Assembly (NCBI GenBank): GCA_039621445.1
Contig: CP154957.1
Span: 39,650,654-39,714,653 of the forward strand
Source of the DNA: Euglena gracilis
Lineage: Eukaryota; Euglenida; Euglenophyceae; Euglenales
Length of the DNA: 64,000 nt
Reading direction: 5' to 3'
Shown: positions 1-11,184 of the stretch, one piece after another
Layout of the letters: each line of letters opens with the position of its first letter
How positions within the stretch are numbered: position 1 is the first letter of the stretch
Notes under the pieces: model-generated
What the model was told of the DNA's origin: nothing
Databases searched by the model: none
The model's input: only the letters and a program-made list of their open reading frames with translations
Made by a program: the position numbers and the translations under genes

Positions 1-640
1 GACCAAAAAAAGCCCAATTTTGATATTTTTAGGTTTTTTTCGGGAACAAAATCAACCAAAAAACACACACACTAAAAACTCCATTTCCACCTCAGCGCGC
101 AGCGCACCGCCAGAAGAATTTTTTTTTCGGTCGAGGTCGATCCCCGGACCCCCTCCCCGGGGGGGGGGTGTATTTGTATTTTATTTCTAGTTCTTGTTGC
201 TAGCAAAGTGGCCAGCTTGTGGATCCCTCAGGGTCCTTAAGCAAAAGCCTGGTCCGGGCGCCCAGCGCCCGCCGGCCGCCGCAGCCGTTTGCCGGGGCCT
301 CCGTGGTGTCGCTGGAGCTCTCCTTACTGCGCAGCCGAGCAGGCCCTGGCCTTGTGCCGTGCCTCAGTCTGGTGTGATGTGAAGGTTGTTGGATGAGACG
401 CCGGGGAAATGCAGCCGATGGCCAGCCATCTTCATGTCACGCTGTGAGCTTTTCTTGCAAATCACCACCAGCAGGTTTCCGTGCTTTCCGTCAATTCGAT
501 GCACACTGGTTCCTTTTGTTTCCCCGGCTGTCGTGGCTGGTCTGGATGATGCTGTCGGGTTGCCCCACCTGGCAGGCAGACCGGCCGCGCCGGGAAACAA
601 TCCCGGCCCGCCCTCGCAGCGCCAGCGAGCCGGGTCTGAC
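1..640. other. no gene recognised
   Basis: No exon, RNA gene or clear repeat can be supported. The stretch mixes T-rich sequence with a short C/G homopolymer near 150-170, the signature seen throughout the non-coding DNA of this window. Short open frames exist on both strands but show no protein-like pattern. Confidence 0.5.
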
Positions 641-645
641 ACCAG

Positions 646-727
646 GTGGAACGGCTGCAGGAGACGCTGCTCAGCACCCGTAACGCCACCCTCGGGGCCC
701 TGGACGCCCTGGCCAGCCTGCCCCAGG
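646..727 (+). CDS. orphan exon, unidentified protein
   Basis: A short GC-rich open segment follows a CAG acceptor at 643-645 and reads VERLQETLLSTRNATLGALD followed by ALASLPQ. The reading is amphipathic and helix-like, with C/G-ending codons like those of the certain exons downstream. The 3' border may be a GC donor (CCAGG|GC). The family is not recognised. It may belong with the exon-like segments at 1199-1310, 2010-2105, 5352-5552 and 5712-5931, but no shared domain proves this. Confidence 0.45.
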
Positions 728-1198
728 GCTGAGCAGGAATTCCAGTGGTCTTCTACTGTTGGTCCAGGTCAACCCAACCTCCCTTCCCCCCTCTGGGCCT
801 TCTCGCCCAGCCCTGGCCTGCCTGCCGGCACCCTCGTCGCCCTCCCGCCCAGGGGTTTTTTTTCGCCGGACCCCACCCAACCCTCCGCGGGGCAGGACGT
901 ATTTTCCGGTCATATGCTGCCAACCGGGCCGCGGACCCCCCCGGGGGGGTCTGCTGAAATAAAGTTGGGGTCAGCCTGGGGAAGTGGGCTGGTCCGAAAA
1001 GCTTTAAAAAAAAAGGTCAGAAAGGGCCAAAATGGCGTTTTTGTTGTTTTTCTGGGGGCCTCCAAATTCTGACTGCTAAAATACTCCAATCCAGTTGGAC
1101 TTGGCCTATTTTCGGGTCGCGGTGATCCTACCCGCACCTTTCCTGCTGTCTGCCGGACCCCCCGGGGGTTCTTAGCCACTCCTGCTCCCGTCCTCCGC

Positions 1199-1310
1199 CG
1201 CCGGCCCCCCGGCCCCCGACGTGACGCCCCTCGGGGTGGTGGTGGCCCTGCCCGGCGCCGGGCGGACTGCGGTGCTGCCCCTGCAGCTGGAGCCGTCAGC
1301 CGCGCAGGGG
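1199..1310 (+). CDS. candidate exon, unidentified protein
   Basis: The frame reads PDVTPLGVVVALPGAGRTAV and continues LPLQLEPSAAQ, with strong C/G third positions and a beta-strand-like pattern of V, L and A. No canonical acceptor was fixed, and a GCGCAG|GG donor-like site lies near the end. It is short and unrecognised. Its composition and strand match the neighbouring candidate exons. Confidence 0.3.
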
Positions 1311-2009
1311 CGCGGTGCGCGTGCCGGCGGATGACAGGTCTGGCCACCGGCTTGCCCGCCCCCCAAGGATCAAGGAACCTTTCCGGCCTGGGTTGCCGAC
1401 CGTAGGAGGAGTCAGGCTGCAACCGGTTGCAAAGGAGCTGCCCCGCCTGACCCAAACGAACAAATCGAAACAACCCCGGCGGCGAACAAGAGATGGCCTC
1501 GCAATGGAAAGTGCGGAGCCCGCGGCGTCTCGTCCGCCCTGGAGGGGTAATGACCAGGGAGGAAGAGACATTGAGGCCCAGTGTTCTGGGCTGTATGAAT
1601 TTGTTCACTTGCGTTGGGTATCCCCCGAAGTGCTTTTTTTGTCGGATCGACGGATGATACTTTGCCCCTTGGGGATGCCCTCTCCCCCTCTTTCTCCCAT
1701 GGGCTGCAGACTAAGGGCTTTTGAAGACAAATATTCTTTGTGCTCAGCCCTCTGTGTCCCTTCCTCCCTGGTCGGTTTTTCCTCGAGAAAGTCCGACACG
1801 CTTCAGCCTCCTCACGTTGCTTTTTGCGAGGCAGATCAAAGGTTTTTGCTTAAAGTTTCGTGACCCAGAGGGAGGGGGGGGTGAGTCGCGGCCGACCCCC
1901 CCCCCCCGGGCCGACCTCCTCCACGCCAGCTCCTGGCCCTGCCATACTCGACGTCTCCCAGCACGCGGTCCACCGCCTGTCATGGCCGCCCGGCCCTGGA
2001 CTGCCGCCG

Positions 2010-2105
2010 GTGGCCCTCCGATCTGCGGTGGCGGCAGGGGACTACGTGTACGCCACCCAGCCGGCGACCGGCACCCCGCAGGTGGCGCGCTGGGCCTCGC
2101 TGTCT
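2010..2105 (+). CDS. candidate exon, unidentified protein
   Basis: The frame reads ALRSAVAAGDYVYATQPATG then TPQVARWA, which looks like real coding sequence: C/G-ending codons, and the other two frames are much less protein-like. Borders are uncertain because the frame stays open on both sides (about 1860-2210). No family is recognised. Confidence 0.35.
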
Positions 2106-2584
2106 TGTCCTCCAAGCACACTTCAGAATGAGTGTTCACCATTCTTCTCCTGCCCCTTTTACCTGCCCTCCAGCAGTTACCGGTGTCATTTGATGGTCAG
2201 CGCCAATTGACCACTGAAGGTTTAAAATGTGCGGGACGGCATCCAGGTTTAAATTCCTACTATGGGGTCAAAAATGCTGTTTTGCAGAATGTTGTTTGTT
2301 TTGTGGTGACGATGTGTCCTCGCAACTTTCATGACCAGAGTTTGTGATCACATTACCTCCCTGCCAAGGTAAGATGAAAAGAGGGTGCACGCTGGAGGAG
2401 GGGGTGCCCTTTGGACCAGAGGGGGTCCAATCTCCCCACCTGCCTTTACATTGAACCCTGTCCCAGGCAGAGACACCTTCACATTTCCTCATTTTGTTCT
2501 CCCATTTCTTTGCTCACATTTCAAAATTATCCCCCCACGTCCACGAACACCCTTGTCTAACGACGCCTTTGCCAAAACTGCTAC

Positions 2585-2940
2585 CCCCCCCCCCCCCTAT
2601 GTCCAACGACCACCCCACCGGTCGGAGGACACTTTTTCGGATGTTTTGGAAATTTTTGGTCCACGAAACGCCGAGCCGAAAAATTTGGCCTATAATCGAC
2701 CAAAATGCCATTTTTTGGCAATTTTTGAGCAAATTTGTCAAAATTGCCCAAAATTTTCGGCGCGAAGGACTGGAAGGAAAAACTTGACCTTTTGAAGGGG
2801 TTGGGGTCCCGGGTACCCGCCGACCCATTGTCCAACGACCACGCCCCCCTCCCCCGGTCGGAGGACACCTTTTTGGTCACAACCCTATGTCCAATGGCCA
2901 CCCCCCCTGGTCGGAGGACAGAGGTTACGTTGGACATAGG
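2585..2940. mobile_element. family A inverted-repeat element (TATGTCC arms), copy 1
   Basis: The left end carries a C run, then CTATGTCCAACGACC and a GGTCGGAGGACA motif. The right end repeats these motifs and closes with the reverse complement (CGTTGGACATAGG). The core is AT-rich with a partial CGGCGCGAAG motif. The same arms recur at 16928-17342, 32632-32660 and 35408-36009. No coding capacity is visible, so this is a MITE-like non-autonomous element. Confidence 0.65.
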
Positions 2941-5040
2941 CTCTTAGGCGGCCACCGTTTTCAACATTATGAATTCTGGGGTATTTATGGCTGTTCTTCG
3001 GGAGAACCGTAGAGTGGTCGATGTGCGAAATTGCGCACATCGACATTCTTTTTTTGTTTAAACCATGGCTGAAGTAAATCATTCCAGTGAAATTTGTATG
3101 ATCCCCTCTCTCATTTCATCACGACTCAATTTGGCCGGACACATCCCCGCTGCAAGTTCGGTGGGGACTCGCGACCCTTCCCTCCCCTTCGGACCCTTCG
3201 GACTTTCCCTCCACCCTGCACGGGCCTTCACAAAAACCCCAAGCACGCTCTCCTTCCTGCAGCCCTGTCCATCGACGCGACTGGACCCACCCTAACGCCC
3301 CCATCCTTGTTCCCCTCGCTCCAGAAAACGTCCAAAAATACGTCCGAGGCCGGCAAATCCAAAACAGTGTGTCAAAACCCCCGGAGGGTGCCAGCCAGGG
3401 CCGCCAACAACCGGTTAGGACAGCCGCATCGCATAAAATTGGGGGAGGCGGTACTGGGATTTTGGCGTTTTTGTCGGTGTTTTTTCACTTTGGAGGGGGG
3501 GTAGGTCCGGGGGTTTTCGTGTCATTCCGACCTCAAAAAAGCAGCAAAAAAAAGACACGTAACTCCCGGAAGAGCCGTTGCCAAAAACGAGAAATCCCCA
3601 TATTTTATCCAATTGTGGTGCCTCTTGCTCTCACCCCTTGTAACGCCGGCGCTCAAAGTGGTTTTTGGTCGATGTGCGAAAATGTGAAAATCAACCCAAA
3701 AAAAGCTTAGGTGCGAGATGCGCCGCCTAAGATCCTAGGTTGGAGGTATTTTCCCGAAATTAGATACAAACCTCTTTTCAGGAGGGTGTCGCTCAGAAGC
3801 ATGGACAGCGTCTTTCAGAAAATGCGGTGTGCACTTCACAATAAAATTGAATATCTGCTGCATAAAGAGCTGCAAGAGCCGCGTTTGAAGTTTGTACCCC
3901 CTCTGCACACTAGGCGACAAAAGGGCGACAAAAGTACCCCCTGTTGGCATCTTTTCTGGAGTGCTGATTTTGAAACGATACACCTGCTGCCCCTGCAGGT
4001 GTTGAGCAAAAACAAAAAAGAACAAAATGGACCCCAGAATAATCCTCTCTATATTTTTGGAAGAAACCTAGAAAACCCTTGAAATAGACCCCTCTAAACT
4101 CCGAAAAATAAGAGCAAATTAGACGCCCCACCCCACCCCAGGCTTGCTGCCCCTGTGGGCAGCGCGGAGCAAGGCCCCGCTGGCGTTGGTGGTGCGGGTG
4201 CTGGCGCGACGGACGGAGTGGGAGGTCCGGTGGACACGCCGTGGCGGCGGTCCCCCAACCAGGCCGCGTAAAAGAATTGCCCCCCCCCCCGGGGAGGGGT
4301 CAGCCAGCCAGCAGCCGTTTTCCCAGCCAGCCCAATCTGTCCAGCCTCCGAGCTGGACCCCCACCTTTGGGGTCATTAACCGACGCCTGCCCCCAACCCT
4401 GCTGGCGACCGCCCAGGCTGGATGGGCGGACACAATCCTTTGGTGCGCCAGGGGAGCCATTTCTGCCAGGGGAGCCATTTCGCGTGTCGGCTGTTGTTGC
4501 GTTTCTGTTTGGGAGGGGACAAAGGGAGGCGGGAGACCAACATTCAGGTGCTCTCCAGGCCGTTGGTAATTGGTAAGGGGAGAGGCTGAGTTGTGGGTGA
4601 GGTTTTTTTTTAAAAAAAAAACTGGGAGGGGGGCTCGACAAGGGTTTCATGTTTTTTTAACGGAAGAGAAAAAACCTGGACGGGAAAGCAACCAAGCTGA
4701 ATTTCCAAGGTTTTGGGTTCCACCTGTTGAATTTTTTTTTGTTTCACAGGTCGAAATCAGGGTAAAATATTCTTTGAGAATTTTTGAATAAAAAAATCTA
4801 TTTGCAGCAGCAGCCAAAGAAGACAAAAAAGGGAAGAACTAACACACGTTTTTTTTCTGCAGTGGTTCAACCAGCCAATAAATATTGATCTGCGTTTTTT
4901 TTTCACCCAGCCATCTGTGTTCAATTATCGTCTTAATTTGTTGGGAAATGGCAGGTGATTACAAAGCTTTACACTAACATATCCTTGGTTTGCTGTTGTT
5001 TTTATTGGTATGTTCAGTGTTGACCGCCTGGCGAGGCAAC
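2941..5040. other. non-coding stretch, degenerate repeats
   Basis: No supported gene. At 3019-3047 a small palindrome around GCGAAATTGCGC occurs, related to the GCGCAAATGCGC family of 42-44 kb. At 4270-4380 there is a remnant of the CCAGCCAGCAGCC (family D) repeat flanked by C/G runs. The rest is T-rich or C-rich low-complexity DNA. Confidence 0.5.
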
Positions 5041-5047
5041 CCCGCCC

Positions 5048-5317
5048 AGGGGTATTTTTTAGTCTTGGACCGGGGGGGGGGGGTTGGGTGGGTGGGTCCG
5101 GCCGAGGCCCCCCCCCCCCCCCGGGGGGGGGGGGGGGGTATACTTTTCGGTGCCGAATGCGCCAAATTTTTTTGAAAAGGTGCATTTTTAGCATTTCACG
5201 ATTTTGGCCATTTTCGGGGAAATGTGAGTGGGCCCCCCGGGGCCCCCCCCCCCCCGGCCCCCCTCCCCCCCCAGGGGATGGGTGGTTGCCCCCCCCCCCA
5301 GTCTTAAAAAAACCCCT
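5048..5317. mobile_element. family C inverted-repeat element, copy 1
   Basis: The ends are inverted repeats: a left CAGGGGTATTTTTTAGTCTT-like sequence against a right end whose reverse complement is AGGGGTTTTTTTAAGACTGG. Inside lie paired G and C homopolymers and a CGGTGCCGAATGCGCC hairpin, then an AT-rich core (TTTTTTTGAAAAGGTGC and TTTTTAGCATTT). A second copy with the same order of parts is at 28437-28705. There is no ORF, so it is MITE-like. Confidence 0.6.
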
Positions 5318-5351
5318 GACCCCGCCCACGCCCATGTTGGCTCCACCTCAC

Positions 5352-5552
5352 AGCACGGACTCTTCCCTCCCTGTGCGGGGCCGTCCCGCCTGCCTCCGCC
5401 CCCCTCCCGGTCCAGTTCACGGCGGTGGACGGGGTTCGGTTGGGGCTCCCCGCTGGCCCCGATGCTGCTCCCAGCCAGACCCTTCCCGTGGCTGCTTCAC
5501 ACCCCCCAGGGGTGGCTGTGGGTGCTGTGGACAGACTCTCTGTGTGCGCGGG
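5352..5552 (+). CDS. orphan exon, Ala/Pro/Val-rich unidentified protein
   Basis: One of three frames reads like protein with C/G-ending codons (LPVQFTAVDGVRLGLPAGPD and later VAVGAVDRLSVCAG). It ends at a good GT donor (GCGCGG|GTAAGAGG). The 5' border is not fixed. The pattern of short hydrophobic strands suggests a beta-rich, possibly extracellular segment, but no family is recognised. It probably joins the exon at 5712-5931. Confidence 0.45.
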
Positions 5553-5711
5553 GTAAGAGGTTATGGTACGGTGGCGGGGTATGAACCAAGTATTTGGAAG
5601 GCTTCCTCTCCGGCGTGGGTTTCTTCGGTGTTATAGTGAAGCGTTCTCCCTTGGGATGGTCTGTGACCCCAACACGGCCTTTGACCAACCAAGCATCCCC
5701 CTGGGGGGCAG

Positions 5712-5931
5712 TTGCCGGGGACGTCCCCATTCGGGCCCTCCGGATGGGTCTGCCCAACGCCGATGCAGCGGCCTCCCCTCCCGCCCCCCATGGCATGGTG
5801 GCGGGTCCTGCCAGGTTCTTGCTGTTCAGCTTTGCTGACGGCCCCCTGCAGGAGCTGCAGAACATTACCTGGGCCCAGGGCGGTCCAGGCGATGGCTCGG
5901 TGGGAGTGGCTTGGGACCCCGGACACGCTGG
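5712..5931 (+). CDS. orphan exon, unidentified protein
   Basis: The exon follows a GGCAG acceptor. It reads GDVPIRALRMGLPNADAAAS and, further on, GPARFLLFSFADGPLQELQN, then ITWAQGG, ending near a CGCTG|GTGTGA donor. Codon choice is strongly C/G-ending, and the other frames look non-coding. There is no recognisable domain. With 5352-5552 it likely represents a large multi-exon protein upstream of the glycosyltransferase gene. Confidence 0.5.
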
Positions 5932-5937
5932 TGTGAA

Positions 5938-7285
5938 GTGGAGCACCCTCACCCCCCTATGTACCCCCCAAAAGAGTATTCCCCGGGAACATTATTGGTC
6001 GGAGTCCACCCCCTGAGAGGAACACAATTTGGGGGATTTTGCAAAGGAATTCAATCATTTTGATGTGGAATTTTGACTGCGAAACGCGGTGTACTCCTCG
6101 GGCCGTATCAATGTCCAAGTAGTTTGGTCCAGGGGCCCGAACTCACCCGCCCACCTTCGAAAACCCACCCACGCCAGTGTTAAGTTCATGGTAGGAACCC
6201 CCACCAACCCACCACACCCACCCACCACACATGTAGCTGTGAGCAGGGTATAGCTTAAGAAAATTTGACCCCACCCCTCGGGGGGGATCCAGCCAGCCAG
6301 CAGCCTGTTTCCAGCCTGGGGACCCCCTCCCCCCCCCCTCAACGAGATTTATTTATTTCTAGCGACTGTAACGGATTTTTTGCTTTCACCGGACAAAACT
6401 GGCCAAAAATGGGTCAAAATTGGGCGAAAATTGGGTCAGATTTGGGCTGGCCAGGAGAAATTTTGGGGTGAAAAAATCGACTTTTTTGCATAACTAACTG
6501 GCAGATTTTTTTGGACGTTTTTGTACTTTTGGTTTTTTGGTTTGCGGGCCCAGCTCCAGCCCGGGACCCCTAAGCCAGCAGCCTTTTCTTCCAGCCTGCC
6601 CAAATTTTCCATCCTCTGAGCTGGACCTCCCCCCGGGGTCCGTCGTGGATGTGAGGACATTTCTTCAGGTTTGGTGCCTCCCCGACGTGATGCAATTCTG
6701 TTCACTCACTCATTTCTGTCTTTGCAAGTGAGCTTTTTCCAGGTTCCTACAACCGTGGCATGATTTCCAGCTAAACTTCAGGTTCAAAGGGGACTTTCTA
6801 TTTAATTCCTGATGCGTGAAGTTGGAAGTTCCACCATTCTGTGTTCATGTCATGTCATTTTAATGCTCCTGAGGCATGACAGGCAGTCCCCTCTCCAACC
6901 ACAAACCCTTGCAGACATGGCAATGGCATGTCCAATGTCCCCATCCACCTTTAGCCTTTTGGTTTTGGGTCTTTTGGTTTGGGGTGGTTTTGGTTGTTTT
7001 TTTTTTGCTCGGCCGACTGGACGGACCAGACCGGACCGGCACAGGGGGGGGGTACCCGGAGTGCCCCCCCCCCAAGTCAAAATTTCGGCATTTTTTGACA
7101 ATTTTTTTGCCCACAAAGTCCCCAAATGGAATTTTCTCCAAATTCGGTAGGCAAAAGTTTTTGACCCAGCATTTTTCACTGGGTCGAAAATCGCTCACCA
7201 CACCACTGTTTAGGAGGAGATTTGTCCCTCCTGGACTGGGGAAGGGGGTTTCTGACGCACCGTCCCTAATACCGAACCTCGACCG
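5938..7285. other. intergenic or upstream intron DNA
   Basis: No exon is supported. At 6545-6650 there is a short remnant of the CCAGCC/GAGCTGG repeat with flanking C/G runs. At 7040-7150 there is an AT-rich core resembling those of the inverted-repeat elements (CAAATGGAATTTT). The first exons of the GT34 gene, which should encode a signal anchor, could lie here but were not found. Confidence 0.4.
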
Positions 7286-7289
7286 GCCC

Positions 7290-10200
7290 TGCCTGGGCCA
7301 CTGTGGAACGGTACGCTGCCCGGCACGGGTACAGCCACCGCCACCTGGTACCTGAAGCGCGGCCCAAGGTTCCCATCCACTTCCACAAGTACACCGAGAT
7401 GGTGAGGCTATTCGACCTCGGCTACGAGTGGGTGGTGTGGCTCGCCCAAGGAGGGGGCCTCCCCCATCCCAGGTTGTCTTGGGGGAGGGTATCTGCCGAA
7501 CCATTCGCCTGAGGTATCTCTGCTGTGCCATTCCAAGAAGGAAGGGTTTGCCGGTGTCAACCCGAGCAGTGCCCGGCTGATACGGGTCTCGTCCTGCCCC
7601 CGATGCGGACATCGCCATCACCAACCCCAACGTCACCCTGGAATCCGTCATCCAGAAGTACACCCAACCCTCCACCAGCCTCGCCCACCGCCGCCTTCGG
7701 GTGGGGCACCCCTCCATTGCCTCCGGTGCCGCCGCCGGCCTTCTGGATCGTGTGGGCTCACAGTTCCACTGTTCCACCCGGGGCGTTGGAGTTCCGAGGA
7801 GGACGCGGCGGTGACCCCATCATCGCCCGGGACCCGTGGTCCGACCGGACGACGCTGGCCAACATGTGGTGCCCCGTCAACAGCGGCGTGTTCTTCATGC
7901 GCGCCTCCGCGTGGAGCCGGCATGTGCTGGGGCCAGGGTGTCCCTTAGGCCGGATGGGCCCTGTGCCACCACCACCAGGGTTCCAGCCAGCTTTGCCCAC
8001 CAGGCCAATTGGCCCCCCCTCCTTGGGGATCGTTAAGGCACGCCCTGGCGGGAGCTCATCGCCACGCTGGCCACGATGAAGGGCGAGCGCTTCATCGCGT
8101 TCCCCCGGCGCCGGCGCTTCGACCCGGGCGGCCTCGTGGACCAGCCAGTGCTGACGCAGCTGCTGGCGATGGAGGGGCAGGTCAACCTGGCCCCGCCGGG
8201 TGGTCTGGCAGTGGAAACTGTCTCATTCCCGAGGCGAACTGAGGTCCAGTCAACATCCCGGCTGAAGCAATAGGCTGAAGCATCCAGCCGGCCACCGCCC
8301 CCCACTGTCCAAGGCACAGTGTGTGGTGGACACCCCCCCACTGGGTGCCAATGGCACATGTTTGAACATTGTTTAGGGGGGAAACTCTGCCAAAACCTTT
8401 GAAAATGCTTTGGGGCAGAAAACATTTTGATTTTGTTATCAACCTAACATAAATGCCTTTTCCCTCAAACTTGAAGTTTTGGCCAAAACTTGGTCCAAAC
8501 AGCAACGGAATTACATAAAAATGGGTTAATTGTTATTCCTGTTTGCCAAGAATTTTGTTTCTTTTTACACAGTGTGCCATTTACCCCTCATGTCAACTCT
8601 GGAATGCTGCCCTGTCTGCATTTAGCCCCACATTGCACTCTAAGACAATTTTTGATGTGTTTTATGACATGATAACAGCAATCCATCAACCTCACATTCA
8701 TTCATCAAATTTTTTTGCAGATAAAAATGCATTTTGTTGTGAAAATGGGAAAATGCAGGGAAAATGCCACGGGAAGCCAACGGAAAGAAAAAGTGAGTGA
8801 AAGCACAGTGATAAACAGTGAGGAGGAACCCGTAGCCAGATCATTCGTCCTCCGTAGCTTTCTTGTGAATTCTGTTTTTGTGAATTCTTTCTTGTGAATT
8901 GCTGTCCAAATTTTCTTCAACAAAGCCCTTTCCAACCGGTGCTCACGGTTAGGAAGTGTGTGGAGTCTCAATCTTAGGCTCAACCTCAAAAAAACTGCTC
9001 CAGACTGCGCCAGACTGCCTGCCCCGTCGCAGTTCGACATCTTCTATCGGACGGAACACCACAAGCACGTGGCCATCGTGCCGCAGCGGGCGTTCAACTC
9101 CGCCCTCCGGGTTGGCGCTGGGTACAATGACCACCCGGAGACGGTGTGGCGCCCGGGCGACTGCCCAGGGGGGACGTGGAGGCTTGGGGGGGGGGGGGCG
9201 GGCGGGCGGGAAAATTGAACATTTCACTTTTGTCATTTTTTTCAGGAAAGTCATATTTTCCGGAGTTTATGTGTAATTTAATTATTTGTTTGTTTGTTTG
9301 TTTATTTGTTTGTTTATTATTTAAGTTATTTGTTTACTCATTTGTTGTAAACCCCCATTACCAAATCGGAAGTCACCAAATGTTGTTGTTTCTCAAGAAG
9401 AATAGAGTGGGCTTGAGAAAGATGGTGACTGGCGAGAGGTTGCAGATGTGATAGGTCCGAATACCCAGACTTGAAGGGTCTTATATCTACCTCCCTGTCA
9501 TCAGGCAATTTTTTTGATAATGTATTTGCAGCAGGCCTTTCACCAGCAACCCCTACACCCAGAAAGTCCACCCATCACAACCCGTTGCACTCACTGGGGG
9601 TTCTCCAGTGGAGGGTGAACGTTATGGCGCAGAAGCAACACGACGCTGCACCATCCAACCTAACCTGGGTGTCATTTTTTTATTCTCCCCAACCCATGCA
9701 CAAATAAATGGTGCGCGGGGGGATGAGCCTGGGGTCCAATTTGGTCGGCTTTAAGGCCGGGCACTCAGCGAACCCAAAGAGTCGCCCAACTCGAGGAAAA
9801 CTGGGGGGCCTGAGTGAGGCGCCAAAGGCGCCGTGCGAAAGTCACCGTGGTGGCCATTTATCATGCAAATCTGTGCATTGCAAGTATGAATATTGCAAGT
9901 ATACATTATTACGTGAGAAATCTCTGTTTTTTCTTTCCGCAGCTGGCCGCGGCTGGCCGCAGCCGGATGTGGCTCCAACCACAATAACGGTCTGCCTCCC
10001 TTGAGTCATGGGGCAGGGGAAGAGAACAAAAATGCATTTTTTTGTGTTTTCTTTTATTTTGGTGAAATTTTTGTTTTTTGTTCTCGTTTTGCTGGTGGAA
10101 GTTATCAATTCTTTTCAGCGATAATTTACATATTTTTTGGGGATCAGCATTTCCCAAAATTACAAAATCAGTTTTATCTTTTGCTTTTTTGGTCACATTT

Positions 10201-10975
10201 GAAATTTTCAAAATGCACGAACTTGAACTTCCCTTTTTTGTGTGTATTTGCTTTTCTGTGGGTTCTTTTTTGTGTTGTTTTGTCTCGCATTTTCCACCCT
10301 CCATATTATTTCCCCCTTTTTTGCCTGTCTGGGGGGGTTCGAAAATGGGTGATTTACAGACCTTTGGACTGGAATGAAAACTCAGTTCTTATGTCACTTG
10401 CATTTCCTGGTCTTCACCTGATGAAGAGAGCTCAGAAACCGAATCACTTGGAGGATGGATGCCAGCGTTCCTTCCATGCAGATAGCTGTTCACTTCATTC
10501 CCCTTCCCGCTTTGTTTCCACAAGGCTGAAATTTACAGCGTGGTCGACCCTAAACTGGGGGGGGGTGCCTCTGCTGGGTGGGTACCCCAAAGGCACCTAC
10601 ATCATCGTGGGCCTGGGGCCGGGGGGGGGGGACGACAAAGCCAAAAGTGCCAAAAGTGAACCCTTGACCAAGCCACTGTGGCACCAAAGGCACCGGAATC
10701 CCAGATGAGAGCCATTTTGGGTGAATTTTTTCCATGCTTAGGCTCAGCGGGCACTCCGAGACCCCCTCCCCCGGGTTGGCCGAATTCCTGGTTTCCCCAC
10801 GAGGAGGAATGAAAACCGTGCACGACCGTGCAGCGGGCAAATCGACCGAAGCGGCCTGTCTCTGTGGACTCCACACGCCCCTCCCCTGGCCCCGGGTGGT
10901 GCACGTCACCGGGGAGAAGAACCAGACGAAGCGCATCCGGCTGCTCCTCCACGCGCTGAGCCGCGCCAGGGAGCC
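7290..10975 (+). CDS. GT34 family glycosyltransferase (GMA12/MNN10-like), multi-exon
   Basis: Predicted Golgi type II glycosyltransferase of family GT34, which includes fungal alpha-galactosyl/mannosyltransferases and plant xyloglucan xylosyltransferases. At least six exons are visible: 7290-7443 (YAARHGYSHRHL, ending WVVWL), 7602-7664 (DADIAITNPN, the DxD metal site), about 7808-7930 (PIIARDP and NSGVFFMR), 8038-8199 (GERFIAFPRR, DQPVLTQLL), 9033-9162 (VAIVPQRAFNSAL, WRPGD) and about 10895-10975 (VVHVTGEKNQTKRIRLLL). These match the conserved blocks of the family in order, including the DxD, NSGVF, PQRAFNS and PGD-hydrophobic-VH segments. The N-terminal signal-anchor exon was not found. Several exon borders lack GT-AG: the DADIA exon has no AG between the upstream in-frame stop and its start. 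The donor substrate cannot be told from sequence. Confidence 0.85.
9280..9340. repeat. (TTTG)n-like microsatellite
   Basis: A run of TTTG/TTTA tetranucleotides sits in the last visible intron of the GT34 gene. It is low complexity with no other signal. Confidence 0.7.
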
Positions 10976-11184
10976 ACCGGCCGTCGTTCCTGCCTCGGGC
11001 GCGTGCCCTCCGTCCCGCCGTTTGTGTCCGCTGTCCAGGCATGCCCCACTGCATTTTTGGTTTGGGTTCTCATCGCCTTTCACAGAGGAATGCTGACATG
11101 CAAACCCACACACCGGGGTCACCACTCAGCCACCTGGCGCCCTCCACGCACGCGCCCACAAGACCACACACCCGGAGGGGCACC

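Noticed and set aside
10550-10680. Reading YPKGTYIIVGLGPGG as an extra GT34 exon
   Set aside because: It lies between the WRPGD and VVHVTG blocks, which are adjacent in the family, and is surrounded by C/G runs typical of the inverted-repeat elements.
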